DNA of 64,000 bases from contig JAKFVQ010000025.1 of NCBI GenBank assembly GCA_021732085.1, positions 172,742 through 236,741 on the forward strand, in the 5' to 3' direction. The translations under genes and the position numbers were made by a program. Below, piece by piece: positions 26,911-36,698 of the stretch (position 1 is its first letter; each line of letters begins with the position of its first letter). This stretch comes from Candidatus Obscuribacterales bacterium. GTDB lineage: Bacteria > Cyanobacteriota > Vampirovibrionia > Obscuribacterales > Obscuribacteraceae. A model generated the notes under the pieces. That model was not told the DNA's origin. It ran no database searches and saw only the letters and a program-made list of their open reading frames with translations.

Positions 26911-29900
26911 CTAGCTGCCTTTAACGCCCGACTCAGCTTTTTCAGCAGCGGATGTAAGTGTCATCATTTTAGTGTTGACGCCACAAGCCTGCTGGATTCG
27001 CTGGCACGAGAGCGGAGCTGGAAGCTCGATCCATTCTTCGACACCAGTTTGCTCACGCCGAGCATCCATGATTGCATGCTTGATTGCAAAGTAAACCGAG
27101 TTGCCCAGAGAAAGTGTAGGCTCACTTGTCGATTTGGACGCCCTCACAGCAAGCAGACCAGCTTGCTCCTGTTTAATGCAACTTGCGGTGTCTCGGGAAA
27201 TCAAACCGACGCGAAGATCAAGAGGAATTGATTTGGAGCACGGGGGCTTGTAGGTCCAAATGTTGTCCGTTACAAGATGTCCTTCCTCGTCGAAGATTGT
27301 TTCTTCCGTAGTGACGAATCCAAGCCCTTGAACGAAGCCTCCTTCGATCTGCCCAATATCGATTGCTGGATTTGGTGACTTACCTGCATCGTAGAGCAGG
27401 TCGGATCTAATGACGGTGAATTCACCAGTCAATACATCAATTTCAACTTCTGAGACAGAAAACGAATAAGTGAAATAAGCAAAGAACTTTCCGTATTCAT
27501 AGTGGTCGACGGGTGTGTCGTAGTGCGGAGCTTGATAGAGCTCGGACGAAGAGAGATTCACTCGTTGAGTCCAGGCATGCTGCACGATAGTCTGCCATTT
27601 CTCGCGCCATTGCAGGCGGAGATCGCCAAGCTCAGGTTTACGTCTGCGTGTTTCGTCGCAGACAGCGTCCAGGCGCTTCTTCAATGTTCGGCAAGCCATT
27701 ACAACAGCACCGCCGTTCAAATCGAAGCCAGTCGATGCGGCTGTAGCCGGTGCATTCGAGATGACATCGGTGTTGTTTCTGACTATTCTCACATAACCTA
27801 ATGGCACATTCATTTCGTGCGCGACAAGCTGAGCCAATTTTGTATTAAGTCCCTGCCCCATTTCGACACCGCCGTGAACAACGGTGATCGAACCATCATC
27901 CTTATTAATGTGTACAAGCGCAGTTGATGTGTTGAGGGCCGGCATCTGCTTGAATCCGATTCCATATTTCAATGGAAGCATCGAAATTCCACGTTTGCGC
28001 CAACGATGGTTTTTGTTGAAAAGTTCTACTTCGCGTAGACGCTCTTCGAACTCGGAACTTTTATACAAGCTATCCCATTGTTCGCGCAAATCGCAGTACC
28101 ACAGGGGCTGGCCGAAGTGAGTTGCGTCAGCGGTTTCATATTCAGACGATTCATACAAATTGAGGCGGCGAATTTCCTCTGGTGTAACTTTTCTGCCGGT
28201 ACGTTTGCTGAGGTCAAATGCAACGTGTTCGATAGCATCTTCAACAAGCAAGTGAGGCTGCACTTGCCCGAAGGTACGCATCGCGGTATTGCTTTGTTTA
28301 TTTGTTTGATAAACCCGCCCGTAGGATCTCATTGTCGGCGTGCGATAGCAGCCATCGGACATCATAACGCTTCCCTTCATCACAGCCAGGGAACAATCAA
28401 TACTGTTTCCGCCGTCGGCGCGCAACTCAAGATTCAAGCCCGTAATAATGCCGTCGTCGTCAAAACAGATTTGATAGTCGCTCTTGTGTGGATGGCGTTT
28501 TCCGACCATGTGCATGTCAGTCTTTCTATCCAATTTTAAGAGAATTGGCCGGCGAACTTTTTTCGCTGCCACAGCCGCCATCGCTCCTATAAAGACAGCA
28601 CGATTTTGCTTGCCACCGAAGCCGCCACCAAGCTGATTGACCATGATAGTTACCTGGTTAGCTCGGATACCGAGGGCTCTGGCAATTTGCACCTGGTCAC
28701 CGTTCGGATTCTGCGTTGAAGAATGAATGAGAATCTCGTCGTAATTTCCAGGTATAGCTAACGCGCAAGGTGTCTCCATGTAGAAGTGCGCCTGGGCGTG
28801 AGTACGCATAGTACCACTGAGCACAGTTTGCCCCGGCATCGCCTTACTTGTATCTTTGAGCCAGTCCTCGTTGCTTCCGAGCCTGGTGACTTCAATCACT
28901 TTGCGCTCTGGTTCGCGTTCCATATTCACGCCAAAAGGCATTGTGTTGTTCTTCTCGATTGCCTCATCGAAAGAAACGATGGCGGGAAGGACGTCATACT
29001 TTATGCACTCATTGCCAAAAAACGCAGCAGCACGCCTGGCAGTCATCGCGTTATCGGCAAGGACCATACAGATCGGAGCACCAGCGTAATCGACGACCTT
29101 ATCGTAGAAGATCTGATCATCACCACCTAAACCAATCAAATTGGTGCCCTTTTTGGGAATGTCCGCAGCCGAAACGATGCAGCTTACTCCAGGAAATTCG
29201 GCAACAACTCTTGCTTCAGCGGCTTTCAAACCGCCGGCAAATTCGTAGCGGGCATGTGCATGCTTACTCAAGACAGGCTCAGCATAGTATCCGCCAGGCG
29301 GCAACGCCAGATCATGCGTATACTTCATTTCACCAGTTGCCTGACTGATGGCTGTACGCTTGGCGATCGGGCTAGTTAGCGGAAGCAAATTGTCTTCAAC
29401 TTCGAATGATTGCATGCCGCTTGAAAGCGGGCGATACTGCGGTTCACCGGCGGATTTGACCAGACGGCTCAAGGACGCGGGGTTTTGAGTTTGAATGGCT
29501 ACATATACAAAGAATTTGTAGAGGAAGCCTTTGGCGACTTGTGCCCGATACTCGTTGGTGAAACCTTCTTCTTCCATAGGAATGATGGTTTCAGCAATTT
29601 CATCGCGCAGGATTTCCAGCGCCAGCTCCAGCGTATCTTCATCAACAGATTTGCCGATCATCCAATCAGAAATCTTACTCATGCGCCTGTTGCAACTGGC
29701 AAGCCCACCGATTGTTGCGCTAAATTCGGTTATTAGTCCATCTTTATCAGCGCTACAACGGAAGCCGGCATTAACGACAGGGTGCGCCATTTGTGGACGG
29801 CGAGCAATGCGATAGGTCTGCACGTATTCATTTTGCTTAGTGAATGGAATTTGGAATGAAAGCATAATTGCATCGGAAGGCAAGTCTTCAGTAATAGGCA

Positions 29901-31080
29901 TTTCTGAAAGATCGAAAGTTTGTCTTCCACCCTCATAATTACTCGAAGCAATCGTGACTTTGCTTCCCAACGCACTGAGAACCGTAAACAGATCAGAAGG
30001 GAAAGGCGTACCTTCTTTTGTATGGCTCTTCGTTATGAAAACATTTCCGGCAACGCTACCGGCATTGCGGATCTGAATTCCGGCAATGTGTTTTGCGTGC
30101 TGTACCAGTTGCCTTAACCCTCGAGTTTGCCACTTTTCCTTTGTCTTACTGTGCGCTTCGCAATACTCCATTAAGTCCTGAATACAAACGGCAGCACCAC
30201 ATATGATGCCATCATCAGTCGATGAAATTACAGCCAACTCTTTAACTCTTGAAATATCAATTATGAATTGTCCTTGTTCCGAAGGATAAATTCCAACAGC
30301 AGTATTGCCGACGGCAAGACGCACCTTGCCCGTGCCGACGAACTCAGAAAGAGTTGTCTTGAGTTGTTGAACCTCATCTAAAGATGTTGGGCGAATCCAA
30401 TGCATTCCTTTCTCAGAGAAATGCAGTTTCGAGGCACGATCCGGATCGTCAAACTTCTTCTCATCAATCACCAACATTTTTTCGCGAACTTTCAACTCGA
30501 AAAATGGGTCAAGAGCACAGGGCGAAGTTTGGTCGCGATGTGGATTGTAGTCGCAAGCAAATGTTCTCATACCATGAAGGATGGGTCGGTACCCAGTACA
30601 GCGGCAAAGATTTCCACCAAAGATATCTTCAATTTGTTGTTCTGTGGGGGACGGGTGCTGCTGCAAATAAGCGTGCATATTCATCACGAAACCAGGCGTA
30701 CAGAATCCGCACTGCGTGCCATTATAGACCGCAATACGGTGCTGAATGGGATCGATTCCATCATGCAGGTTGCCGATGCCTTCAACCGTTGTCACTTCCA
30801 TATCGGCAACACCAACCAATGGTCGCAAGCAGGAGTTTATTGACTTATGCATGACACCGTCAGCGGTGCGCTGGCTGATCATAACCGTGCAGGCGCCGCA
30901 ACCGCCTTGCTCACATCCGACCTTAGTGCCGGTCAAACCTATGCTATGCAGGTAATGAACCAGCAACTGACTGGGCTCCGGATCACGGATTACTATTTGC
31001 TTTCCGTTGAGCCAGAACTTCAGCTCATTGCTGTAGTCGCCCAGCCGATCTTTCAACGTATCCTGTAGATCTTTTGCCAT
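26911..31080 (-). CDS. single-chain xanthine dehydrogenase/aldehyde oxidase
   Basis: A 1389-residue molybdo-flavoprotein, start ATG 31080 (GGAG 9 bases upstream). Domains in order: plant-type 2Fe-2S (VGCEQGGCGACTV, C56-C64), second 2Fe-2S (QCGFCTPGF; LCRCTGYRP), FAD-binding and CODH-C flavoprotein region (about 230-510), then the molybdopterin part. There, THAQAHFYMETP, NQLGGGFGGKQNR, SNTAMRTFGQ (substrate Arg), EMGQGLNTKL and the catalytic Glu in SKSTSEPTLSLGN correspond to XDH active-site segments. Some are divergent: GEP is SEP, and FRGFGGPQ is MRTFGQVQ. It oxidises purines or aldehydes to acids using water oxygen. Fusion of all three parts in one chain is usual in eukaryotes and less so in bacteria. 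No XdhC gene is adjacent. Confidence 0.93.
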   Translation of the reverse strand: MAKDLQDTLKDRLGDYSNELKFWLNGKQIVIRDPEPSQLLVHYLHSIGLTGTKVGCEQGGCGACTVMISQRTADGVMHKSINSCLRPLVGVADMEVTTVEGIGNLHDGIDPIQHRIAVYNGTQCGFCTPGFVMNMHAYLQQHPSPTEQQIEDIFGGNLCRCTGYRPILHGMRTFACDYNPHRDQTSPCALDPFFELKVREKMLVIDEKKFDDPDRASKLHFSEKGMHWIRPTSLDEVQQLKTTLSEFVGTGKVRLAVGNTAVGIYPSEQGQFIIDISRVKELAVISSTDDGIICGAAVCIQDLMEYCEAHSKTKEKWQTRGLRQLVQHAKHIAGIQIRNAGSVAGNVFITKSHTKEGTPFPSDLFTVLSALGSKVTIASSNYEGGRQTFDLSEMPITEDLPSDAIMLSFQIPFTKQNEYVQTYRIARRPQMAHPVVNAGFRCSADKDGLITEFSATIGGLASCNRRMSKISDWMIGKSVDEDTLELALEILRDEIAETIIPMEEEGFTNEYRAQVAKGFLYKFFVYVAIQTQNPASLSRLVKSAGEPQYRPLSSGMQSFEVEDNLLPLTSPIAKRTAISQATGEMKYTHDLALPPGGYYAEPVLSKHAHARYEFAGGLKAAEARVVAEFPGVSCIVSAADIPKKGTNLIGLGGDDQIFYDKVVDYAGAPICMVLADNAMTARRAAAFFGNECIKYDVLPAIVSFDEAIEKNNTMPFGVNMEREPERKVIEVTRLGSNEDWLKDTSKAMPGQTVLSGTMRTHAQAHFYMETPCALAIPGNYDEILIHSSTQNPNGDQVQIARALGIRANQVTIMVNQLGGGFGGKQNRAVFIGAMAAVAAKKVRRPILLKLDRKTDMHMVGKRHPHKSDYQICFDDDGIITGLNLELRADGGNSIDCSLAVMKGSVMMSDGCYRTPTMRSYGRVYQTNKQSNTAMRTFGQVQPHLLVEDAIEHVAFDLSKRTGRKVTPEEIRRLNLYESSEYETADATHFGQPLWYCDLREQWDSLYKSSEFEERLREVELFNKNHRWRKRGISMLPLKYGIGFKQMPALNTSTALVHINKDDGSITVVHGGVEMGQGLNTKLAQLVAHEMNVPLGYVRIVRNNTDVISNAPATAASTGFDLNGGAVVMACRTLKKRLDAVCDETRRRKPELGDLRLQWREKWQTIVQHAWTQRVNLSSSELYQAPHYDTPVDHYEYGKFFAYFTYSFSVSEVEIDVLTGEFTVIRSDLLYDAGKSPNPAIDIGQIEGGFVQGLGFVTTEETIFDEEGHLVTDNIWTYKPPCSKSIPLDLRVGLISRDTASCIKQEQAGLLAVRASKSTSEPTLSLGNSVYFAIKHAIMDARREQTGVEEWIELPAPLSCQRIQQACGVNTKMMTLTSAAEKAESGVKGS

Positions 31081-31256
31081 GAGGAGCTCCGATTGCCTGC
31101 AATATATAAATAGCGGCGCAAGACCATCAAAATGCACTGGTCGATTTGCCGGTCTTGAGATTCTATCGTGATATGACGCCCATAGATCGCGGCGTCTCGT
31201 GATTTCCAGCAGTTTTAATAGACTCGCTCGCTTGCACTTTACAGGCACAAAATCCA

Positions 31257-32216
31257 TCAGGGCTTAAAGCCACCGAATTGAATGAATAGAAAAATCTGCG
31301 CTAAGAACAATACTGTGAGCAGGAGTACGCCTTTCGATGTCGCTAACGCATCGTCTTTGCTCGGAAATAACCACCACTTGAACTTCAGCACGAAACTAGG
31401 CATAGTCAGAAAGGAAGTCGCAGCAACACTTCCAACTAAGCTGATAAAAACGCGCAGCACAGGATGGAGGCCCTGCAGCCACGGGGAGAGGAAAATCTGT
31501 TCCAATAGAACAACTGGAAAGAGACCGAGAAGAACAAGGAGGGCAGTCTTCCAAAGCCTCGGTCCATTACCCTTTTCATCTAGTGGCACCCAACCCGGAA
31601 AGGCGCTGGGTACGCGCCGAAGCTCTGACTTGTGTATCATCCTTTCAGCTTCCGCTATCAGCTCACGCCTCTCATCAGAAGCAAACCATGAGTCCAGATT
31701 CTCCGGTGAATTGAATTGCACCATCGAAGTCCACTGGTCGGGCTGACAATGAGGAGGCGTCTGCAGACGAAAGGAGCGATAACCCGGGCGCGTGGCTTGG
31801 GCTGCAATGATCTTGGCCTCCCAATCAAAGAAATCCGTTTTCATATCGGGCTTGACGAAGGTCACGATCGCCGTTGTGACCTCAGTCAAAGTCTTGCTAT
31901 TCAGCTCGTCGAGAACTTCGACCGTTTCTCCCAAAAGAGAAGGCAGGTCTGCAAGAAGTTTTTGGCGCTGCGACGACCGCTGCCAAATCTCCGCTTGAGA
32001 AATAGATTCAAAACGCTGAATCAAAAACCAGCGCGGATGGGATTCATTAGGCGCGTGAATTTCGCCACTCCAAAACCCTTCCACTCTGGCGCCAGTCATT
32101 ATCAGCTCGGAGAGAAACTTCGAAAAGACCGGAAGCTTCGCCGCCGATGGCGCTGAAAAATACGTCTCAAGGGCACAGACAGACAAAGCTATTTTTTCAG
32201 ATGGCTCTGCCGTCAT
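31257..32216 (-). CDS. membrane protein with antibiotic-biosynthesis-monooxygenase (ABM) domains
   Basis: A 319-residue protein. Residues 8-100 and 110-200 each look like a ferredoxin-fold ABM domain; the second is clear (TAIVTFVKPDMKTDFFDWE, ATRPGYRSFRLQTPP, TSMVQFNSPENLDSW). Residues 225-315 hold three membrane helices (LLVLLGLFPVVLLEQIF, VFISLVGSVAATSFLTM, LLLTVLFLAQIFLFIQF). Tandem ABM domains anchored by C-terminal helices occur in several bacterial phyla with unknown roles. Its TGA overlaps an in-frame ATG of the extended xanthine dehydrogenase frame, so the two genes are likely on one mRNA. Confidence 0.8.
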   Translation of the reverse strand: MTAEPSEKIALSVCALETYFSAPSAAKLPVFSKFLSELIMTGARVEGFWSGEIHAPNESHPRWFLIQRFESISQAEIWQRSSQRQKLLADLPSLLGETVEVLDELNSKTLTEVTTAIVTFVKPDMKTDFFDWEAKIIAAQATRPGYRSFRLQTPPHCQPDQWTSMVQFNSPENLDSWFASDERRELIAEAERMIHKSELRRVPSAFPGWVPLDEKGNGPRLWKTALLVLLGLFPVVLLEQIFLSPWLQGLHPVLRVFISLVGSVAATSFLTMPSFVLKFKWWLFPSKDDALATSKGVLLLTVLFLAQIFLFIQFGGFKP

Positions 32217-32283
32217 TTGCTAACCCAAGCTTGAATCGATGCATTATTGTACTTGTATATAATAAAGTGTTGGAAGAAGAGCC

Positions 32284-32577
32284 ATGTCAAGAAAATCCAA
32301 ACAGATGACCGACGAATCAAAACCCTGGAGACAGTCGCCGTTTGAACGCAACAAAAAGTACATCGTTCGACGCGATTTCAGAGCCATGAGGGACGAATTT
32401 CGCTGCAATGAAGTCCTTACATACGACGTCGATCATTACAGCCGCCACGACAACTGTACAGCCTATCTATTCTATGACACAGACAACAAGCGCCGAATCT
32501 GGGACGTAAACGACGATACAGAGCTGGAGATCTGGCAAAAATACTTTAGCCTTCTCGAAATTGCAGACGGAACATAG
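32284..32577 (+). CDS. small hypothetical protein
   Basis: A 97-residue charged, soluble protein. ATG 32284 has AAGAAGAG a few bases upstream; a TATAAT lies at 32258-32263. The core is KKYIVRRDFRAMRDEFRCNE and HDNCTAYLFYDTDNKRRIWD, which looks like a small beta-barrel-like domain. Comparable short proteins are scattered in environmental bacteria. No function assigned. Confidence 0.65.
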   Translation: MSRKSKQMTDESKPWRQSPFERNKKYIVRRDFRAMRDEFRCNEVLTYDVDHYSRHDNCTAYLFYDTDNKRRIWDVNDDTELEIWQKYFSLLEIADGT

Positions 32578-32801
32578 ATTGAAAGGCGGATGACAGAGCG
32601 AAGCAAACATTCCGCGGCTGAAGCTCATCATTGCTTTGACCAGCGCACAAAGTGTGGAATTTCGACTAGAGTGGACGCGCTCACGAAGTCAAGTGCGCAA
32701 ATAATCTAATTTCATCCGCCGCTAATGATATGATGCGCGTTCCACAGAAATTCACGCCAAGCCTCCTTGGAGGCTCGAGCAAGGCAATATAGGAGAAGCA
32801 C

Positions 32802-34289
32802 ATGTCGGAGCAGGAAAAGCGGCTCACATCAGAATCGGGCGCACCGATTGTTGACAATCAAAACTCGCAAACAGCTGGCGCAAATGGACCTATTCTCATG
32901 CAAGATGTTCAGCTCATTGAAAAACTTGCCAGATTCGATCGAGAACGTATCCCTGAACGAGTCGTGCACGCAAGAGGCTCTGGTGCTTTTGGATTTTTTG
33001 AAGTCACAAAAGATGTCTCAAAATGGACGAAGGCAAAATTCCTGAATCAGATCGGCAAAAAGACTGAGGTTTTTGCTCGCTTTTCAACAGTAGCCTTGGA
33101 AAGCGGATCGCCCGATACAGTTCGCGATCCTCGTGGATTTGCCCTCAAGTTTTATACAGAAGATGGAAACTATGACCTCGTCGGCAACAACACTCCAATT
33201 TTCTTCATCCGCGATCCATTGAAATTTCCCGACTTTATTCATTCGCAAAAGCGCGACCCGTATAGCCACGTGCAAGATCCCAACAATGCTTGGGACTTCT
33301 TCTCGCACTCTCCTGAGCTGACGCACCAATTTACAATCTTGCATGGGGACCGCGGTATTCCTTATAGTTACCGGCATATGGATGGCTTCGGCTCTCATAC
33401 ATTCCAATGGATGAATGAAGCTGGTGAAGCTTTCTGGGTCAAGTATCACATCAAAACAGATCAGGGAATCAAAAATCTGACAGCAGAAGAAGCAAAGAAA
33501 GTTGCAGGCGAAAATCCAAATTTCCACCACCTCGATTTGCTCAACGCCATTGATGCTGGCGACTATCCGACTTGGACAGTATCTGTTCAAATCATGCCGA
33601 TCGCCGAAGCGGACAATTACAGATTCAATCCGTTCGACTTGACCAAAACCTGGTCACAAAGAGATTATCCGCGCTATGAAATCGGCAAACTGGTGCTCAA
33701 CCGCAATCCAGAAAACTATTTCTCCGATGTCGAACAAGCGGCATTCAATCCCGGCAACTTTGTACCAGGCATAGGCCCCTCGCCGGACAAAATGTTGCAA
33801 GGTCGTCTATTTGCATACGGTGATGCACAGAGATATCGCCTTGGCGTTAACCACACACAACTGCCGGTTAATCGTCCACATGCATGCGAAGCAGCAAACT
33901 ATGGGCGCGATGGAGCAATGCGCTTTGATGGGAACTGCGGCCGCCAGAAGAACTATGAACCGAACAGCCATGGCGGACCAGCGGAATCAAAAGAGCTGCA
34001 GTACAAACCGATTGCAGTTCAAGGTGAAGCAGGATACCAAAAGCAAACCTTGCATAAGGATGACAATGACTTCGTGCAAGCCGGCGATTTGTATCGCCTG
34101 ATTCCGGAAGATTCAAAAGCACGATTGATCGAAGCTCTAGCTGGATCGCTTTCGCAAGTTGTTCGCGACGATGTCGTCGAACGTAGCTTGGGATATTTCA
34201 AACAAGCTGATCCTGACTACGGAGATCGCCTTGCCAAACGCGTTGCTCATTTGAGATCTCTCAAGGCCGCAGTTGCGTTAAAGTCGTAA
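32802..34289 (+). CDS. katA: monofunctional heme catalase
   Basis: A 495-residue small-subunit catalase with TAGGAGAAG before the ATG. It dismutates hydrogen peroxide to water and oxygen in the cytoplasm. Active-site His56 is in [17 protein letters not shown], Asn129 in [11 protein letters not shown], and the heme-ligating Tyr in [14 protein letters not shown]. The NADPH-region PFDLTKTW is present. Length and the lack of a C-terminal flavodoxin-like domain place it among clade 3-type enzymes. A strong hairpin terminator follows. HemQ for heme supply is encoded nearby on the other strand. Confidence 0.97.
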   Translation: MSEQEKRLTSESGAPIVDNQNSQTAGANGPILMQDVQLIEKLARFDRERIPERVVHARGSGAFGFFEVTKDVSKWTKAKFLNQIGKKTEVFARFSTVALESGSPDTVRDPRGFALKFYTEDGNYDLVGNNTPIFFIRDPLKFPDFIHSQKRDPYSHVQDPNNAWDFFSHSPELTHQFTILHGDRGIPYSYRHMDGFGSHTFQWMNEAGEAFWVKYHIKTDQGIKNLTAEEAKKVAGENPNFHHLDLLNAIDAGDYPTWTVSVQIMPIAEADNYRFNPFDLTKTWSQRDYPRYEIGKLVLNRNPENYFSDVEQAAFNPGNFVPGIGPSPDKMLQGRLFAYGDAQRYRLGVNHTQLPVNRPHACEAANYGRDGAMRFDGNCGRQKNYEPNSHGGPAESKELQYKPIAVQGEAGYQKQTLHKDDNDFVQAGDLYRLIPEDSKARLIEALAGSLSQVVRDDVVERSLGYFKQADPDYGDRLAKRVAHLRSLKAAVALKS

Positions 34290-34325
34290 GAACCAAAATA
34301 TCTATCAACGAAAGTTGTGTGAAAG

Positions 34326-34359
34326 TTAGGCGCGATCAACGAAAGAAGATCGCGCCTAA
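34326..34359 (+). terminator. terminator of the catalase gene
   Basis: TTAGGCGCGATC and GATCGCGCCTAA form a perfect 12-bp stem with a 10-base loop, followed by GTCTTTCTT. It lies 36 bases after the catalase stop. Confidence 0.85.
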
Positions 34360-34505
34360 GTCTTTCTTAGAATGAAATATGTTTTCAAATGCGAAGCTCC
34401 TATCCGCTAAATGGCGGAATTTTTGCTGCGGAGGCAGCAAATCGGAATCAAATTGCGATCGCAAAAGTCTAGCTGTTTGTGAATGGATCAATTTTGGAGA
34501 CGCCG

Positions 34506-35012
34506 ATGAAAAAACTTATATCAGGTACTGGATTACTTCTTGCTGCTGCAGTTGCATTAGCTGTTGTAGCCGTGCCAAACGCGGCGCATGCAAAAAGGGA
34601 TCCCAACGGTTATGCTGCCAACCAAGCTGCAGTCAGTATGTTTTTGCAACAACAAGCACAAGCTTCTGGGCAAGCCTATAACCCTTATTTGAACGGTGCC
34701 TTGGGAACACAGTACAATCCGAACTTGTTCAACAATAGCTTGTACGGGCAATACTCCAACCTGAATGCTTACAATGGATACAACCCGTACAATCAGTACA
34801 ATCAGTACAACCAATACAATCCCTATAATCAGTACAATCCGTATCTTGGAAATAATATTTACGGTGTTAACGGTAACCTGAACACCTACTCGGCACCATA
34901 TGGCTCCAATCCATACATGGCCGGTAATGGCTTTGATCCCTACAACTACAATGGGCAGTTCGGGAACCCACGCATTTCGAATCTATCAAATTTGCTTAGA
35001 AATCTGTTCTAA
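34506..35012 (+). CDS. secreted Asn/Tyr/Gln-rich protein
   Basis: A 168-residue protein. ATG 34506 is chosen because GGAG lies 8 bases upstream and it starts a signal peptide (KKLISGTGLLLAAAVALAVV, cleavage after AHA). The mature part is dominated by Asn, Tyr, Gln, Pro and Gly, with a run of YNxY repeats (NQYNQYNQYNPYNQYNPY). The C-terminus ISNLSNLLRNLF resembles the end of the exported protein encoded convergently (GRILNYLF). Composition suggests an extracellular, possibly self-assembling, matrix protein; there is no known domain. Confidence 0.75.
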   Translation: MKKLISGTGLLLAAAVALAVVAVPNAAHAKRDPNGYAANQAAVSMFLQQQAQASGQAYNPYLNGALGTQYNPNLFNNSLYGQYSNLNAYNGYNPYNQYNQYNQYNPYNQYNPYLGNNIYGVNGNLNTYSAPYGSNPYMAGNGFDPYNYNGQFGNPRISNLSNLLRNLF

Positions 35013-35027
35013 GCTTGAGTTTAATCC

Positions 35028-35061
35028 GAGACACTAAACACACCCACCAAACACTGTCTCG
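35028..35061 (+). terminator. hairpin after the N/Y-rich gene
   Basis: CGAGACA and TGTCTCG pair across a 20-base loop, 15 bases after the stop codon. There is no strong T run, so termination is only likely from position. Confidence 0.45.
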
Positions 35062-35092
35062 AATTTATGGTTCAGCCGCCAGGGCTCCCCAC

Positions 35093-35147
35093 AGTCCCAG
35101 TCAGACTTTGAAGTAGTTATCTTGCTTCATTGGTTCTGACTGGGACT
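35093..35147. other. large inverted repeat
   Basis: AGTCCCAGTCAGA and TCTGACTGGGACT form a perfect 13-bp stem with a 29-base loop that itself contains TGAAG/CTTCA. It stands alone in a 344-bp gap between convergent secreted-protein genes. Confidence 0.7.
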
Positions 35148-35290
35148 TCGCTTTGCACAAGAGTTCTGAAAATTTTGAAACTGCATTTTCGTGCGTTCAG
35201 AATTGTGCATGCCTATCAATGCGGCGCTCCAAGTGTGGCATTTTTTGAGCTGCTGGTGGACTCAAGATCAAAGAAATGAATATTAGTAAA

Positions 35291-35314
35291 GGGAGCAAGT
35301 GGGTACTTGCCCCC
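35291..35314. terminator. terminator in the convergent gap
   Basis: GGGAGCAAGT pairs with ACTTGCCCCC (one mismatch) around a GGGT loop, followed by TGTTTTATT on the plus strand. It would stop plus-strand transcription before the convergent gene ending at 35357. Confidence 0.6.
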
Positions 35315-35356
35315 TGTTTTATTCTAGTGTGAAACACATAGAAGTGTTATCCGACC

Positions 35357-35722
35357 TTAAAATAGGTAGTTGAGAATTCGTCCAGATGTGCGAAATCTCG
35401 GCGCATATCCGTAGTTATTGAAGCCATATCCAGAGGGATACTGCATAGCCGGCGTGTGCGGTATGTTGGTTGGAATGCCCAACGCATTCGCATGAGCACG
35501 GTAAGTATCATTGTATCTCTTCTGTATGTTAGCCTGATTCATGGATCTCGGAATGCCTTGTGTCTCGCCATAATAGGCTTCCGTATCAGCTGCTGCTTGA
35601 GCTGCCGCGCGAAGTTGGGCTTCAACTTGGGGCGTCATTTGCGCATCGGCTGAGGGGATGAAGACAAAGCCAGCTAGCATCGCGCCAGCCATGAGTGTTA
35701 ATCCTAAAGTTTTCTTTTTCAT
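35357..35722 (-). CDS. small exported protein
   Basis: A 121-residue protein from ATG 35722, with GGAGAAGAAGG just upstream. The signal peptide is KKKTLGLTLMAGAMLAGFVF with cleavage after ADA. The mature part has an Ala/Gln-rich helix (QVEAQLRAAAQAAADTEAYY) and a Gly/Tyr/Asn-rich tail ending GRILNYLF. Signal, tail composition and C-terminal motif are shared with the convergent N/Y-rich protein, so both may be exported by, or assemble in, the same way. Confidence 0.7.
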   Translation of the reverse strand: MKKKTLGLTLMAGAMLAGFVFIPSADAQMTPQVEAQLRAAAQAAADTEAYYGETQGIPRSMNQANIQKRYNDTYRAHANALGIPTNIPHTPAMQYPSGYGFNNYGYAPRFRTSGRILNYLF

Positions 35723-35976
35723 ACCTTCTTCTCCGGTTCCGCTCCGCAATTGAATTTATAGACGCAAGCTGACTCGATTTTGCTCCCGCGTTAAGAAAAG
35801 CGCCGTGACACCCCGTTAATAGCCGGTCTCACAAGCAGTTGGTCAGTATAAAGCTCCCTTGGCTTGCCTCGGTTCGTACAAAAGCGAACATGAACAGTTC
35901 AATAAATGTATGGACACTTCCTAACTGTGCTGTCGCCGACGTAAGATATGCACTGATGAGCAACTGGGGAAGCACG

Positions 35977-36642
35977 ATGAAACGTGAAATCAATAGACTG
36001 ATATTGGCTACATTACTAGCTATGCTCTGCACATCGTCCGCACTTTCTAAAGAGGAGGTCATTATGGTTGCTCCCGTTGGTGAACATGCAAGTATTGATA
36101 TGAAACCATGCATGGAGACACTACGCACTCTCGATGCGGGAACTGCGGCCGCCCAAGAGAAGCTTATCGATGCAATTAAAGCGAACCCCTCAAAATACAA
36201 CCCAGTTGTTTTTTATCACATGGCGAAGGTACTCTTCGACCAAAACAAAAAAGATGATGCAGCATTCTGGTTTTACGCAGGACAATTACGAGCGCGATTC
36301 GATGCCAATCGCTGCGCTGACATATCAGCTCGCTCAGCAGTCGCGGTTTTGAACCAGGAATTCGGTGGTCCGATCAATAGATACGCGCTGCAAGATATTC
36401 CAAAGCTGGAAGAGACCGTTAATAAGGTGCTCGCATTCGATGAAAAAACAGCTCATGATTATGACAATAGATGGATCAATTTGCACGGTATGGATTCAAT
36501 GATCGATTCTCTTGAAGGCAGCTCCTCAAAGAAAGCACTGAGTTTGCCGCAATCCCAATGGGCCGCAATAGAGAAGCAGACACGAGATGACTATTTGAAG
36601 GGTTTCAAGGAAGCCATGATTGAGCTAAAGGCACGAAAGTAA
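35977..36642 (+). CDS. exported protein of unknown function
   Basis: A 221-residue protein; ATG 35977 has GGGGAAG 6 bases upstream and starts a signal peptide (LILATLLAMLCTSSALS). The mature part is helical, with a TPR-like pair (PVVFYHMAKVLFDQNKKDDA, FWFYAGQLRARFDANRC), followed by charged helices. Probably periplasmic. No family name recognised. It is convergent with the M49 peptidase gene. Confidence 0.7.
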   Translation: MKREINRLILATLLAMLCTSSALSKEEVIMVAPVGEHASIDMKPCMETLRTLDAGTAAAQEKLIDAIKANPSKYNPVVFYHMAKVLFDQNKKDDAAFWFYAGQLRARFDANRCADISARSAVAVLNQEFGGPINRYALQDIPKLEETVNKVLAFDEKTAHDYDNRWINLHGMDSMIDSLEGSSSKKALSLPQSQWAAIEKQTRDDYLKGFKEAMIELKARK

Positions 36643-36698
36643 CAGCCGATAGGTGGCTCCTCCATTCCCTGGAAGCAGACGCACTGGTACTTACGAAG

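Noticed and set aside
31081..31257. 59-residue N-terminal extension of the xanthine dehydrogenase, coupled by a TGATG overlap
   Set aside because: The extension is basic and unlike any XDH N-terminus, and a good GGAG site precedes the ATG at 31080. The overlap may be chance.
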